Made by a program: the position numbers and the translations under genes. 64,000 bases of DNA, from the NCBI RefSeq assembly GCF_000383915.1, contig NZ_KB912942.1:5886564-5950563 (forward strand). Reading direction: 5' to 3'. Below the pieces are notes generated by a model that had not been told where the DNA came from, made no database searches, and was given only the letters and a program-made list of their open reading frames with translations. This document shows positions 1 through 7,984 of this stretch, one piece after another (position 1 is the first letter of the stretch; each line of letters starts with the position of its first letter). Source of the stretch: Amycolatopsis benzoatilytica AK 16/65 (GTDB taxonomy: Bacteria; Actinomycetota; Actinomycetes; Mycobacteriales; Pseudonocardiaceae).

Positions 1-156
1 GACCGCGATCGCCAGCAGCGGCATCACGGAGAGGATCAAGATCGACCGCGGGCGCACCGACAGCCGGGCCAAAGATCGGCGCAAGGCCAGCCGCGGCTGT
101 GCCGCGGGACTCGCCGGAGCTTCGCTGTCGGCAGCGGAGGGTACGGTCCTGGTCAC
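1..156 (-). CDS. N-terminal fragment of a membrane protein, cut by window edge
   Basis: The 52 visible codons start at a GTG. They give an Ala/Pro-rich cytoplasmic head, then a basic stretch (RRSLARLSVRPRS) and the beginning of a hydrophobic segment (ILILSVMPLLAIAV), so the protein enters the membrane near residue 38. An in-frame stop lies only 12 bases upstream of the GTG, which limits the choice of start. I see no good ribosome binding site. Such N-termini occur in actinobacterial sensor kinases with an extracellular nitrate/nitrite-sensing-like domain, but the diagnostic part lies outside the window, so that assignment is a guess. Confidence 0.55.
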   Translation of the reverse strand, partial: MTRTVPSAADSEAPASPAAQPRLALRRSLARLSVRPRSILILSVMPLLAIAV

Positions 157-214
157 CGCACCAGGAAATCATGAACCCGGCTCTGCGGGTCGGCAAGGGG
201 GGCTGCGGGGCTGA

Positions 215-1066
215 TCAGCCGCGCGCCAATTCGGTCAGAAGTTCACAGGCCCGGTCGTGCGTGCCGGGCAATCGCACGGCCGAGACGAGCGGGCGGGCGA
301 CGTCGCGCAGCTGCGGGTCCACCGAGAGCCGCTCGTTGAGCGCCCTGCGCAGCGCGACTCCGCGAGTGGCCAGCCGTTCGTTGCGTTCGGCCAGCACCGC
401 GACCGCGGACGGGCCGATGGTGGCGTAGCACTCACCGGTGTCGAAGACCGCACGGATGGCGTCCGCGGCCAGGATCATCGCGGTCAGCCTCGGCCAGCCG
501 GACACCGCGCTCAGGTCGAGCGAGACGGTCAGCAGCACGTGCGCGTCGCCGGCCTCGCCGCGGTAGACCTCGCCGAGCCGGGTCCGCAGGTACGCGGCGG
601 ACGGCAGGCCGGTCAGCGGATCGGTCACTTCGGTGTGCACCAGCTGGTCGGTCGCCACGTCTGCCCAGGCGACCGCGGTCACGCGCAGCAGCCGGGCCGG
701 CGTGGCGTCCACGTCCGGCGCGACGAAGCCGTCGACCGCGTCCGGATCGGCCAGCACCGCGTGCAAAGCCGCCAGGTCGGACAATGTTTCCTCCAGTCCG
801 GCCCCGGCCGCGGCCCGGGCTCTGCCAAGACCGGCCAGCGCGGTCTCCGCCCCTGCCGCGCCATGTCGCACGACAGCCGCGCACACCGCGTCGACCTCAG
901 GAAGTGCCCAGTCGCTCGGGAAGCGCCAGCCGGCCGCTAAGCTGGCCGTGCGCCAGCGGGCCCGCAATGCCCGCAGATGGCGGTCCCGCTCGAACCTCGC
1001 CCGCACCTCGTCCCCCGACGAAGCGCCAGCGGAGCCGGACTGCGCCCCGGTAGCCGGTACGTCCAC
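215..1066 (-). CDS. GGDEF-like domain protein, probably degenerate
   Basis: The predicted protein has 283 residues. The GTG start is chosen because GGAAGGAG sits about 10 bases upstream; a longer reading frame exists but has no such signal. The N-terminal half is Ala/Arg-rich helix. Near residue 170 it reads DPLTGLPSAAYLRTRL, the usual entry motif of a GGDEF (diguanylate cyclase) domain. The catalytic GG[DE]EF loop is not recognisable: the equivalent region reads CYATIGPSAVAVLAE. Enzymatic synthesis of cyclic di-GMP is therefore unlikely, and a sensory or scaffold role is more plausible. It is divergent from the ECF sigma gene, with about 250 bases between them. Confidence 0.6.
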   Translation of the reverse strand: MDVPATGAQSGSAGASSGDEVRARFERDRHLRALRARWRTASLAAGWRFPSDWALPEVDAVCAAVVRHGAAGAETALAGLGRARAAAGAGLEETLSDLAALHAVLADPDAVDGFVAPDVDATPARLLRVTAVAWADVATDQLVHTEVTDPLTGLPSAAYLRTRLGEVYRGEAGDAHVLLTVSLDLSAVSGWPRLTAMILAADAIRAVFDTGECYATIGPSAVAVLAERNERLATRGVALRRALNERLSVDPQLRDVARPLVSAVRLPGTHDRACELLTELARG

Positions 1067-1318
1067 CGAACCCCCAGCTCCTTCCGGTCCGTGTCGATCT
1101 TGTCCCCATGTACGGATGGGACGCGGCGACCCCCAGCGCGTGACGCGTTTTCCGCGACCTTTTTCGGCCCGATCGCAGAACGCCGGGTGAACTTGCTGCT
1201 CCTGCCGTGGCATGACGAGGACCGCGGCGTGACGGGGGTCGCCGCATCCGTCACACTTGGTGTTCGTTGTATGGAGTAATCGCATGGCGTCCGCCGCGCG
1301 CGCAGCCTAAGGAGCCCC

Positions 1319-3577
1319 GTGTCCACCGTTCCCGCCGACCTCTCCGGTAAGAGCGATGCCGAGCTGATCTCTGAGGTGCGCGCGGGAAAGATCGCGTCCT
1401 ACGGTCCGCTCTACGAACGACACAGCGGCGCCGCGCACAACCTCGCCCGCCAGCTCGCGCGGTCCAGCTCCGAAGCCGACGACCTGGTGTCCGAGGCGTT
1501 CTCGAAGGTGCTGGACACGCTGCGCGGCGGGAAGGGCCCAGACAGTGCCTTCCGCGCGTACTTGCTCACCGCGCTGCGGCACACCGCCTACGACAAAACC
1601 CGCCGGGACCGGCGGATCGACCTGAACGAAGACATGAGCGACGTCGGCGGGGCCGCCGGCGAAGCGCTCACCGTGCCGTTCTCCGACACCGCGGTCGCCG
1701 GCCTGGAGCGGACGATGGCCGCGAAGGCGTTCGCCCGGCTTCCGGAGCGCTGGCAGGCCGTCCTGTGGCACACCGAGATCGAGCAGCAGAGCCCGGCCGA
1801 GGTCGCGCCGCTGCTCGGACTGACCGCGAACGGCGTGTCCGCGCTCGCCTACCGCGCCCGGGAGGGTCTGCGGCAGGCGTATCTGCAGGTCCACCTGCAG
1901 GAGAACTCCGCGGACCGGTGCCGCGCGACGGCCGAGCGGCTCGGCGCGTGGACGCGCGACGGCCTGTCCAAGCGCGAACGCGCACAGGTGGAGAGCCATC
2001 TGGACGAATGCGACAACTGCCGGACCCTGGCGGCCGAACTGGCCGACGTCAATGGCGGTCTGCGCGCGATCATCGCCCCGATCGTCCTGGGCGGTGCCGC
2101 TCTGGGCTACCTGGCCACGATCGGCGCGGGCAAAGCGAGCGCCGCCGCGGCCGCTGCCTCGGCCGCCAGTGCCGGTGCGGCCGCCGCGGGGGGCGCCAAG
2201 GCCGGTGCGGCGGCAGCCGCGTCCGCGCCGCGGCAGTTCGCCGGCGTCGCGATGTCCGGTGCCGCGATGGTGGCCGCGGTCGCCGTCGCGCTGGCCGCCG
2301 GCGGCGGCCAGCAGAGCATCCCGACCGCACAGGAGGCACCCGCGGCGGCACCCGCTCCCGCGCCGAAGCCCAACAACCCCCCGGCCCCGCCGGCCGCGCC
2401 CCCGGCCCCGCCCGCTCAGCCCGCGCCGCCCGCAGTGGCTCCTCCTGCCGCGCCGCCCGCGTCCCCACCCGCCCCAGGCCAGACGCCGCCGGCGCCAGCG
2501 CAGCCGCAGCTGTCCGCGACGTTGCCGCCCGGCGGCCTCGAGCTGCAGCCCGGCGGCGCACCGGTGACGCTGCCGATCACGGTGCGCAACACCGGCGGCA
2601 CGGTGTCCGACCCGGTCCAAGCCACGCTGAACCTCCCGTCCGGTGTCGAAGCGGTCCCGGCCGGCGGTGGCGGCGGCGCGGTCGGCACGTTCTCGGCCGA
2701 GGCCGCGACGCAGTCCGGGCCGATTCAGGTGTCGTGCCCCGGCGGCACCGGCACCGTCACCTGCAAGTCCGGTTCTGGCCTGCAGCCAGGCCAGTCCGCG
2801 GTGCTGATGTTCCGGCTGAAGGCGAACGAAGACGCGAAGACCGGCACGGTGACCGGTTCGGTCAGTGCGGGCGCAGCGGTGAACGTCACCGTCAGCGTCC
2901 AGGTGAAGGTGAAGGAGAAGGCCCCGAAGGACGCGCTGGCGCTGTCCGCCGAAGCGCACGGAGTGCCGTGGAAGCTGCGTCCGCTGGTCGAAATCCACGT
3001 GCAGAACACCGGCGAGAGCTCGAAGCCGGTCACCATCACCGTCGACCACGCCACCATGGGGCACTGGAGCTTCAAGCAGTTCCAGTGCAGCGGTCCCGGC
3101 TCGAACTTGACCTGTACCAGCGTCCAGCCGCTTGCTCCGGGCGAGCGGGCGACGCTGTGGGTGATCGTGGACCGGCACCTGGGCGAAGGCCCGCTCACGG
3201 TGACCGTCGACGCGACGCTCGGCTCGTTCTCCGCCGCGCCGGTGCCGGTGGACCTGGGCTGCTGGTTGACCTGCCACGACCCGACAGTCGTCTCCGATCC
3301 GCCTGGGGCGCCGACCCTGTCGACCACCTCGGTCCCGTCGTCGGCACCGTCGAAGAGCCGTCCGCCGCGGCACACGCCGGCCAAGCCGAACCAGAGCAGC
3401 GTCCCTCCGTCGTCCTCGGCGGACGAGACGCCGGACCCGACCCCGGACAGCCCGGCTCTCACCACCAGCGCGCCGCCGGCCCCGCCGAGCCCGAAGAAGC
3501 CCGGAAAGTCCGATAACCAGGACCAACGCCTGCCGGCGCTGGAACCCCGAGGCGCCTTCGGCTGGTTCTCGGAGTAG
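1319..3577 (+). CDS. membrane-anchored ECF sigma factor fused to a zinc-finger anti-sigma-like domain
   Basis: A 752-residue fusion starting at GTG, with TAAGGAG 4 bases upstream. Residues about 20-95 form sigma region 2 (DDLVSEAFSKVLDTLR) and about 135-185 form region 4 (LPERWQAVLWHTEIEQQSPAEVAPLLGL is split over this helix pair). A zf-HC2-type finger follows (C201, then H227-x3-C231-x2-C234). Two hydrophobic segments lie near 250-270 and 307-327, separated by an Ala-rich linker. After a Pro-rich spacer come two Ig/DUF11-like beta domains and a Ser/Thr/Pro tail. In known ECF groups with C-terminal extensions, the attached finger and membrane part control the sigma domain. I infer a one-protein signal transducer that senses outside the membrane. 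No separate anti-sigma gene is adjacent. The gtrA-like gene starts 10 bases downstream. Confidence 0.85.
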   Translation: MSTVPADLSGKSDAELISEVRAGKIASYGPLYERHSGAAHNLARQLARSSSEADDLVSEAFSKVLDTLRGGKGPDSAFRAYLLTALRHTAYDKTRRDRRIDLNEDMSDVGGAAGEALTVPFSDTAVAGLERTMAAKAFARLPERWQAVLWHTEIEQQSPAEVAPLLGLTANGVSALAYRAREGLRQAYLQVHLQENSADRCRATAERLGAWTRDGLSKRERAQVESHLDECDNCRTLAAELADVNGGLRAIIAPIVLGGAALGYLATIGAGKASAAAAAASAASAGAAAAGGAKAGAAAAASAPRQFAGVAMSGAAMVAAVAVALAAGGGQQSIPTAQEAPAAAPAPAPKPNNPPAPPAAPPAPPAQPAPPAVAPPAAPPASPPAPGQTPPAPAQPQLSATLPPGGLELQPGGAPVTLPITVRNTGGTVSDPVQATLNLPSGVEAVPAGGGGGAVGTFSAEAATQSGPIQVSCPGGTGTVTCKSGSGLQPGQSAVLMFRLKANEDAKTGTVTGSVSAGAAVNVTVSVQVKVKEKAPKDALALSAEAHGVPWKLRPLVEIHVQNTGESSKPVTITVDHATMGHWSFKQFQCSGPGSNLTCTSVQPLAPGERATLWVIVDRHLGEGPLTVTVDATLGSFSAAPVPVDLGCWLTCHDPTVVSDPPGAPTLSTTSVPSSAPSKSRPPRHTPAKPNQSSVPPSSSADETPDPTPDSPALTTSAPPAPPSPKKPGKSDNQDQRLPALEPRGAFGWFSE

Positions 3578-3580
3578 CGT
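3575..3580 (+). promoter_or_regulatory. -10 element TAGCGT, probable leaderless start
   Basis: TAGCGT lies exactly 7 bases before the GTG of the first gtrA-like gene, so transcription would begin at the start codon. It overlaps the stop codon of the sigma factor gene. Assignment rests on the motif and the spacing that recurs at other genes in this window. Confidence 0.5.
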
Positions 3581-3587
3581 CCGAGAA

Positions 3588-4091
3588 GTGCGAGAGCTCC
3601 TGGCGAGACACCGTGAGCTGATCCGGTTCGCCATAGTGGGCGGTGCCAGCTTCGTGATCACGATGGCGGTCACGTACGGGCTGAAGTTCACCGTGCTCCG
3701 GACTAACCCGGTCACCGCGCTGATCGTCGGCGTGCTGGTCGCCACGATCTTTTCCTACGTCGCCAACCGCGAATGGGCTTTCCGCACTCGCGGCGGACGG
3801 GAGCGCGCGCACGAGGCCGCGCTGTTCTTCGTGATCAGCGGCATCGCGCTGGGGCTGAACGCGCTGCCGCAGTGGCTTTCCCGTTACGCACTGCACTTGC
3901 AGGTGCCACAGGTGAGCCTGCTCGGGCAGGAAGTCGCGGACTTCGTGAGCGGAATGATCATCGGCACCCTGCTCGGAACCCTGTTTCGCTGGTGGGCGTT
4001 CAAGAAGTGGGTCTTCCCCGCCGAAGGCGCCCGGATCCCGGCTCGGGAAACGCGGGAAAACCCGGATATTCCGGACCGGAAAGCCGCCTGA
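3588..4091 (+). CDS. GtrA-family membrane protein (copy 1)
   Basis: A protein of 167 residues with four predicted membrane helices. The first begins at FAIVGGASFVI, and the loop after the second carries the family-typical NREWAFRTRGGRERAHEA, followed by ISGIALGLNALP. The C-terminal FKKWVF is also typical. GtrA/DPMS-type proteins are thought to move or flip polyprenyl-linked sugars for cell-surface glycan modification; the exact substrate cannot be read here. It sits 10 bases after the membrane sigma factor and 38 bases before a second copy. No glycosyltransferase lies next to the pair, so the partner enzyme must be elsewhere. Confidence 0.85.
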   Translation: MRELLARHRELIRFAIVGGASFVITMAVTYGLKFTVLRTNPVTALIVGVLVATIFSYVANREWAFRTRGGRERAHEAALFFVISGIALGLNALPQWLSRYALHLQVPQVSLLGQEVADFVSGMIIGTLLGTLFRWWAFKKWVFPAEGARIPARETRENPDIPDRKAA

Positions 4092-4116
4092 CGCCCGGCA
4101 CCGGCCCCGAACTCCT

Positions 4117-4122
4117 TAGACT
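4117..4122 (+). promoter_or_regulatory. -10 element TAGACT, probable leaderless start
   Basis: TAGACT is followed by 7 bases and then the GTG chosen as start of the second gtrA-like gene. The same geometry is seen at copy 1, so both tandem genes appear to have their own leaderless promoter. Confidence 0.5.
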
Positions 4123-4129
4123 GCGTTAC

Positions 4130-4660
4130 GTGACCGTCGTCGAAACCGTGCTCGCCCGCACGCCGGAGCCGTTGCGCTCAGTGCTCGTGAAGCACCGGGA
4201 ACTGCTCAAGTTCGCGATCGTGGGCGGCACGACCTTCCTGGTCGACAACGGCGTCTGGTACCTGCTGAAGCTGAGCGTGCTGGAGTCCAAACCGACCACC
4301 GCGAAAGCGATCGCGATCATCGTCGCGACGATCGTCTCGTACGTGCTCAACCGCGAATGGTCGTTCCGCACCCGAGGCGGCCGGGAACGCGCGCACGAGG
4401 CGACCCTGTTCTTCCTGATCAGCGGTATCGCGGTGGTGGTGAACCTGATCCCGCTGCTGATGTCGCGGTACATGCTGCACCTGGAGGTGCCGTACGTGTC
4501 GCGCCTCGTGCAGGAGATCGCGGACTTCGCCAGCGGGTCGATCATCGGCATGCTGCTGGCGATGGTGTTCCGGTTCTGGGGCTTCAAGAAGTGGGTGTTC
4601 CCGGACGAGATCGGGCAACGACGCAAGGACGGGGACGGAGTCACCCAGCTGCGCCCGTGA
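4130..4660 (+). CDS. GtrA-family membrane protein (copy 2)
   Basis: A protein of 176 residues, start set at the GTG 7 bases after a TAGACT -10 element; an upstream in-frame extension exists but would run through the end of copy 1. Four membrane helices are visible. The loop NREWSFRTRGGRERAHEA matches copy 1 at all but one of 18 positions, and ISGIA and GFKKWVF are also shared. This copy is slightly longer at both ends (MTVVETVLARTPEPL and QRRKDGDGVTQLRP). The pair looks like a tandem duplication that has since diverged. Function as for other GtrA proteins: translocation of lipid-linked sugar, substrate unknown. Confidence 0.85.
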   Translation: MTVVETVLARTPEPLRSVLVKHRELLKFAIVGGTTFLVDNGVWYLLKLSVLESKPTTAKAIAIIVATIVSYVLNREWSFRTRGGRERAHEATLFFLISGIAVVVNLIPLLMSRYMLHLEVPYVSRLVQEIADFASGSIIGMLLAMVFRFWGFKKWVFPDEIGQRRKDGDGVTQLRP

Positions 4661-4708
4661 CCCGGCTCGCCGCGCCAAGTCCGTGACCTAGCTCGCCGCG
4701 CCAAGTCC
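4657..4708 (+). repeat. 26-bp direct repeat, two copies
   Basis: Two adjacent 26-base units begin GTGACC and end CGCCGCGCCAAGTCC, differing at two positions. The first unit begins inside the stop codon of the upstream gtrA-like gene. They lead directly into the longer 30-bp array. Confidence 0.8.
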
Positions 4709-4850
4709 GTGAAGGGGCCCTTCACGGAACCCACGTCCCTCAAGGGGCCCCTGCCGGAATCCACGTCCCTCAACGGGCCCCTGCCGGAACCCACGTCCCT
4801 CAACGGGCCCCTGCCGGAACCCACGTCCCTCAAGGGGCCCTTCACGGACA
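4705..4850. repeat. 30-bp tandem array bounded by dispersed-palindrome ends
   Basis: From 4711 the sequence repeats every 30 bases: four full units and a 20-base partial unit, each built of an arm like CAAGGGGCCC plus CCACGTCCCT. The two middle-most units (4771-4800, 4801-4830) are identical. The array starts with GTCCGTGAAGGG and ends with CCCTTCACGGAC, the same ends as the dispersed palindromes at 13.1, 34.7, 35.4, 39.8 and 57.8 kb. The first unit is itself a 23-base hairpin (TCCGTGAAGGG-G-CCCTTCACGGA). It lies between two convergent genes and may end transcription on both strands. Confidence 0.85.
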
Positions 4851-4892
4851 CGTGACCGTGCAGGCACCGCCGCCGTGGGGCAGGCCGCGTCC

Positions 4893-6182
4893 TTATCGCG
4901 GCACTGGCTCCGAAGGCCACTGCAGCTCCCCCAGGTCGTCCGGCCGCGGCACTTTCAAGAACAAGCTGAAGACCGCCGGGCGCTTGTTCGACAGTTCCAG
5001 TCGTCCGCCGTCGGCCTCGACGAGTGCCCGCGCGAGCGCCAATCCCACCCCGGTCGATCCCCCGCCGGAGAACCCGCGCTCGAAAATGTGCGGCGCGATC
5101 TCGTCCGGAACGCCGGAACCGGTGTCCGCGACCTCGATCACCACGGTCCCGTCCGCGTCCCCGCGCCGCGCCGACAGCGTGACCGTCCCGGCACCGTGCC
5201 GCAGCGCGTTGTCCAGCAGCACCCCGATCACCTCGCGCAGCCGCGCCGGCGTCACGCGCACCATCAGCCCGTCCGCGATCTTCAGCCGCAGGTTCCGGCC
5301 CTCGACCCGCAGCAGCTGCCGCCATTCCTCGGCGACAGCGGGCAGCATCGCCGGCAGATCCACCGGCTCGGCGTCCGCTTCGCGCGCGGCCCGCGCCGCG
5401 GCCAGCAGTTCCTCCAGCGCCTGCGCCAGCCGGTCGGCCTGTTCCTGAGCGGCCTTCGACTCCTCGGCGACGTCGGCGTCTTCATGGCCGGTCAGCGGCT
5501 CCAACCGCAGCTGCAGGGCGGTCAACCGGCTGCGCAGCTGGTGCGAGACGTCTCCGACCAGCTGCCGTTCCCGCTGCACCAGCTGCGCCAGCGCCGAACC
5601 GGACGTGTCCAGCGCCTCGGCGAGCATGTCCAGCTCGGCTACCCGGAATCGGCTCGGATCCGGTCGGAAGTCGCCGCCGCCCAGGCGGGACGCGCGGTCG
5701 GCGACATGGCGCAACGGCCTCGCCAACCGGCGGGCGGTCACCGTCGCCACGACCGCGCCGGTGCCCACCGACAGGACCACCAGGAGCACGACGAGCAGTG
5801 TCACCTGAGTCTGTTTGGTCCGGACCGGACCGCTCGGGGTAGCCAGCATGACGGTGCCGCTGCGCGCGGTCGGGACCGATTCGACCACCGGGTCCGGGCC
5901 GGGGTCCGCGCCGAGACGCCGTTCGTTCAGGCCGTCCGCCCGCACGATCAGCAGCCCGCCCTCGGGCAGCACGATCCGGAACTGCTCCAGATCGACCGTC
6001 TGGCCGTTCGCGACCTGGGTGTCCACCGTCGCGGCGATGTTGCGGGCACGCTCGGCGAGACTTTCCCGGTTGAGGTTTTCCACCAGCCGCCAGGCGGTGA
6101 CGCCCAGCGGGATGCCCAGCACGGCCGCCGTGACCAGCACAGCCAGCAGGATCGCCAGCAGGATCCGGCGGCGCATACTCAT
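4893..6182 (-). CDS. two-component sensor histidine kinase
   Basis: A 429-residue membrane kinase with the classical order: helix 1 (residues 7-30), an extracellular sensor of about 95 residues, helix 2 (127-148), HAMP linker (150-200), HisKA with phospho-accepting H214 in VGDVSHQLRSRL, then HATPase_c with the N box (LLDNALRHG), DTGSGVP and FSGGGSTGVGLALA. It makes phospho-histidine and passes it to the response regulator encoded 6 bases upstream in the same operon. The sensor domain has no feature that tells its signal. The 3' end faces the tandem repeat array. Confidence 0.9.
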   Translation of the reverse strand: MSMRRRILLAILLAVLVTAAVLGIPLGVTAWRLVENLNRESLAERARNIAATVDTQVANGQTVDLEQFRIVLPEGGLLIVRADGLNERRLGADPGPDPVVESVPTARSGTVMLATPSGPVRTKQTQVTLLVVLLVVLSVGTGAVVATVTARRLARPLRHVADRASRLGGGDFRPDPSRFRVAELDMLAEALDTSGSALAQLVQRERQLVGDVSHQLRSRLTALQLRLEPLTGHEDADVAEESKAAQEQADRLAQALEELLAAARAAREADAEPVDLPAMLPAVAEEWRQLLRVEGRNLRLKIADGLMVRVTPARLREVIGVLLDNALRHGAGTVTLSARRGDADGTVVIEVADTGSGVPDEIAPHIFERGFSGGGSTGVGLALARALVEADGGRLELSNKRPAVFSLFLKVPRPDDLGELQWPSEPVPR

Positions 6183-6188
6183 CGGCGG

Positions 6189-6899
6189 CTACTCGACGTT
6201 GAACCGGAACCCGACGCCGCGCACGGTCGCGATGCGCCGTTCCGCGTCGGAATGGCCGGGCTTCGCCTGCGGCCGGCCGGTGGTCTCGTCGGCGGCGACC
6301 GCGAGCTTGCGGCGCAGCCAGGACATGTGCATGTCGAGCGTCTTCGAGGTCTTCGACTCCAGGTCGTTCCACACCTCGGCGAGAATCTCGTCCCGGCTGA
6401 CCACCTGGCCGGCCCGGCTCATCAGCACGCGCAGCAGCTCGAACTCCTTGTTCGCCAGCTGCACCTCCTGCGACTCCACGGTCACCAGCCGCGCGCCGAG
6501 GTCCATCCGGACGCCGCCGGCCTCCAGCACCTCGGGCACCCGGCGGCGCAGCAGCGCGCGAATCCGGGCGAGCAGTTCGGCGAGCCGGAACGGCTTGGCG
6601 ACGTAGTCGTCGGCGCCAGCGTCCAGGCCGACGACGAAATCGACCTCGTCGGTGCGCGCGGTGAGCATCAGCACCGGCAGCTCGGTTCCGCTGGCACGCA
6701 GCCGTCTGCACACCTCCAGCCCGTCCATCCCGGGCAGGCCGAGATCCAGCACGAGCAGGTCGACCCGGTGCGCGGCGGTCGCGTCGAGGACGGCCGGGCC
6801 GTCGGTGACGACCTCGATCTCGTACCCCTCGCGCTGCAGCGCGCGAGACAGCGGCTCGGCGATGGCCGGATCGTCTTCGGCAAGTAGGACCATGCTCAC
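6189..6899 (-). CDS. OmpR-family response regulator
   Basis: The protein has a receiver domain (acidic pair at LLAEDDP, phospho-acceptor Asp in LLVLDLGLPGMDG, Thr in MLTARTD, Lys in YVAKPF) followed by a winged-helix DNA-binding domain (LLRVLMSRAGQVVSRDEILAEVW ... MHMSWLRRKL ... RGVGFRFN). It is the cognate partner of the kinase 6 bases downstream. The start is set at GTG 6899 because a TAAGGT -10 element lies 7 bases upstream, giving 236 residues; the ATG at 6893, two codons later, is the alternative. Some 25 residues before the last beta-hairpin form a variable insert (AADETTGRPQAKPGHS). Confidence 0.9.
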   Translation of the reverse strand: MSMVLLAEDDPAIAEPLSRALQREGYEIEVVTDGPAVLDATAAHRVDLLVLDLGLPGMDGLEVCRRLRASGTELPVLMLTARTDEVDFVVGLDAGADDYVAKPFRLAELLARIRALLRRRVPEVLEAGGVRMDLGARLVTVESQEVQLANKEFELLRVLMSRAGQVVSRDEILAEVWNDLESKTSKTLDMHMSWLRRKLAVAADETTGRPQAKPGHSDAERRIATVRGVGFRFNVE

Positions 6900-6906
6900 C
6901 TGGCCA

Positions 6907-6912
6907 ACCTTA
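6907..6912 (-). promoter_or_regulatory. -10 element TAAGGT, probable leaderless start of the two-component operon
   Basis: TAAGGT on the minus strand is followed by 7 bases and GTG 6899. On the plus strand the overlapping TACGGT (6911-6916) may serve hisN, so two opposed promoters would share these bases. Confidence 0.45.
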
Positions 6913-6935
6913 CGGTGAACGGGCGTGAAACCATC

Positions 6936-7724
6936 GTGACCGTGCCTGCCTACTCGGATGACCTTTCCCTCGCCACCCGGCTGGCGGACGCCGCCGACGC
7001 GCTGACCACCGTCCGCTTTCGGGCGCTCGACCTCGCCGTCTCCGCCAAACCGGACCGCACGCCGGTGACCGACGCCGACACCGCGGTCGAGGACGCGATC
7101 CGCGAAATCCTCTCCGCCGAGCGGCCGGCCGACGCCGTCGCCGGCGAAGAACGCGGCGGCACCGCCGGCGGCGAAGGCCGGGCGTGGGTGATCGACCCGA
7201 TCGACGGAACAAAGAACTTCCTGCGCGGCGTCCCGGTGTGGGCCACGCTGATCGCGCTGGTCGAGGACGGCACGCCGGTGGTCGGCATGATCAGCGCGCC
7301 GCTGCTCGGCCGCCGGTGGTGGGCCGCCCGAGGCGAGGGCGCGCACCTGCGCGATTCAGCGGGCCAGCGGCAGCTGTCGGTGTCGAAGGTGGCCGCGCTG
7401 TCCGACGCCTATCTGTCCACGACGGACTTGAACAGCTGGACCGAGTACCACTCGCGGGAGAAGTACCTCGCGCTTACCGAGGCGTGCTGGGAGTCCCGCG
7501 CGTTCGGCGACTTCTGGAGCCACTGTCTGGTCGCCGAGGGCGCGATGGACGTCGCCGCCGAGCCCGTCGTGAACCCGTGGGACGTCGCCGCCGCGCAGGT
7601 GATCGTGACCGAGGCGGGCGGCCGGTTCACCGATCTCTCCGGAGCCGGGACCTACGAAGGCGGTTCGGCGCTGTCGACGAACGGCCTGCTGCACGACGCG
7701 GCGCTGGACCTCCTCCGCCGCTAG
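6936..7724 (+). CDS. hisN: histidinol-phosphatase, inositol-monophosphatase family
   Basis: A Mg-dependent phosphatase of about 262 residues. Metal-binding motifs are present in order: GEE (after AVA), DPIDGTKNF, and WDVAA near the C-terminus. The whole protein resembles the mycobacterial HisN (Rv3137) type, including RFRALDL, KPDRTPVTDADTAVE and VPVWATLIALVEDG. It would remove phosphate from histidinol phosphate in histidine synthesis; inositol phosphate activity is the alternative. Start is uncertain: GTGs at 6915, 6936 and 6942 are in frame and none has a clear ribosome site. The last base of its stop is shared with the convergent gene (CTAG). Confidence 0.8.
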   Translation: MTVPAYSDDLSLATRLADAADALTTVRFRALDLAVSAKPDRTPVTDADTAVEDAIREILSAERPADAVAGEERGGTAGGEGRAWVIDPIDGTKNFLRGVPVWATLIALVEDGTPVVGMISAPLLGRRWWAARGEGAHLRDSAGQRQLSVSKVAALSDAYLSTTDLNSWTEYHSREKYLALTEACWESRAFGDFWSHCLVAEGAMDVAAEPVVNPWDVAAAQVIVTEAGGRFTDLSGAGTYEGGSALSTNGLLHDAALDLLRR

Positions 7725-7984
7725 CGGTTGCCGGGCAGCACTCCGACCGCGCCGCGGGCCACCTGCGACCAGGTCAGCCTGCCGAAGAGGTAGTGGCAGG
7801 CGACCTGTTCGGAGGTGAACGCGGCCCAGTCGTACCGGTTGCCCTGCTCGCGCCAGAACACTTCCCAGCCGCCGTCCGCGACCGGCAGCAGGCACCAGGT
7901 GTTGTCGGCTTCGCAGCCGATCGACACGACCTCCTCGGGCACGCCGATCACGTCCAGCCATTTCCGAATCGACTGCGTGTTCAT
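7721..7984 (-). CDS. small protein, candidate immunity partner of the TNT-domain protein
   Basis: A soluble, acidic, Trp-rich 87-residue protein (MNTQSIRKWLDVIGVPEEV ... WEVFWREQGNRYDWAAF ... VACHYLFGRL). The ATG overlaps the stop of the upstream TNT-domain gene by 4 bases (ATGA), so the two are translationally coupled. I do not recognise the family. Position, size and coupling are what is expected of an immunity protein, and the TNT toxin of M. tuberculosis does have a dedicated antitoxin, although of a different and larger type. The function is therefore inferred from context only. Confidence 0.55.
   Translation of the reverse strand: MNTQSIRKWLDVIGVPEEVVSIGCEADNTWCLLPVADGGWEVFWREQGNRYDWAAFTSEQVACHYLFGRLTWSQVARGAVGVLPGNR

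Noticed and set aside
1307..3745. A minus-strand frame of 812 codons opposite the sigma factor
   Set aside because: Arg/Gly-rich shadow with no motif; the plus strand encodes the sigma domains.
4705..4850. CRISPR array
   Set aside because: Units are contiguous 30-bp tandem repeats with no unique spacers, and no cas gene is present.
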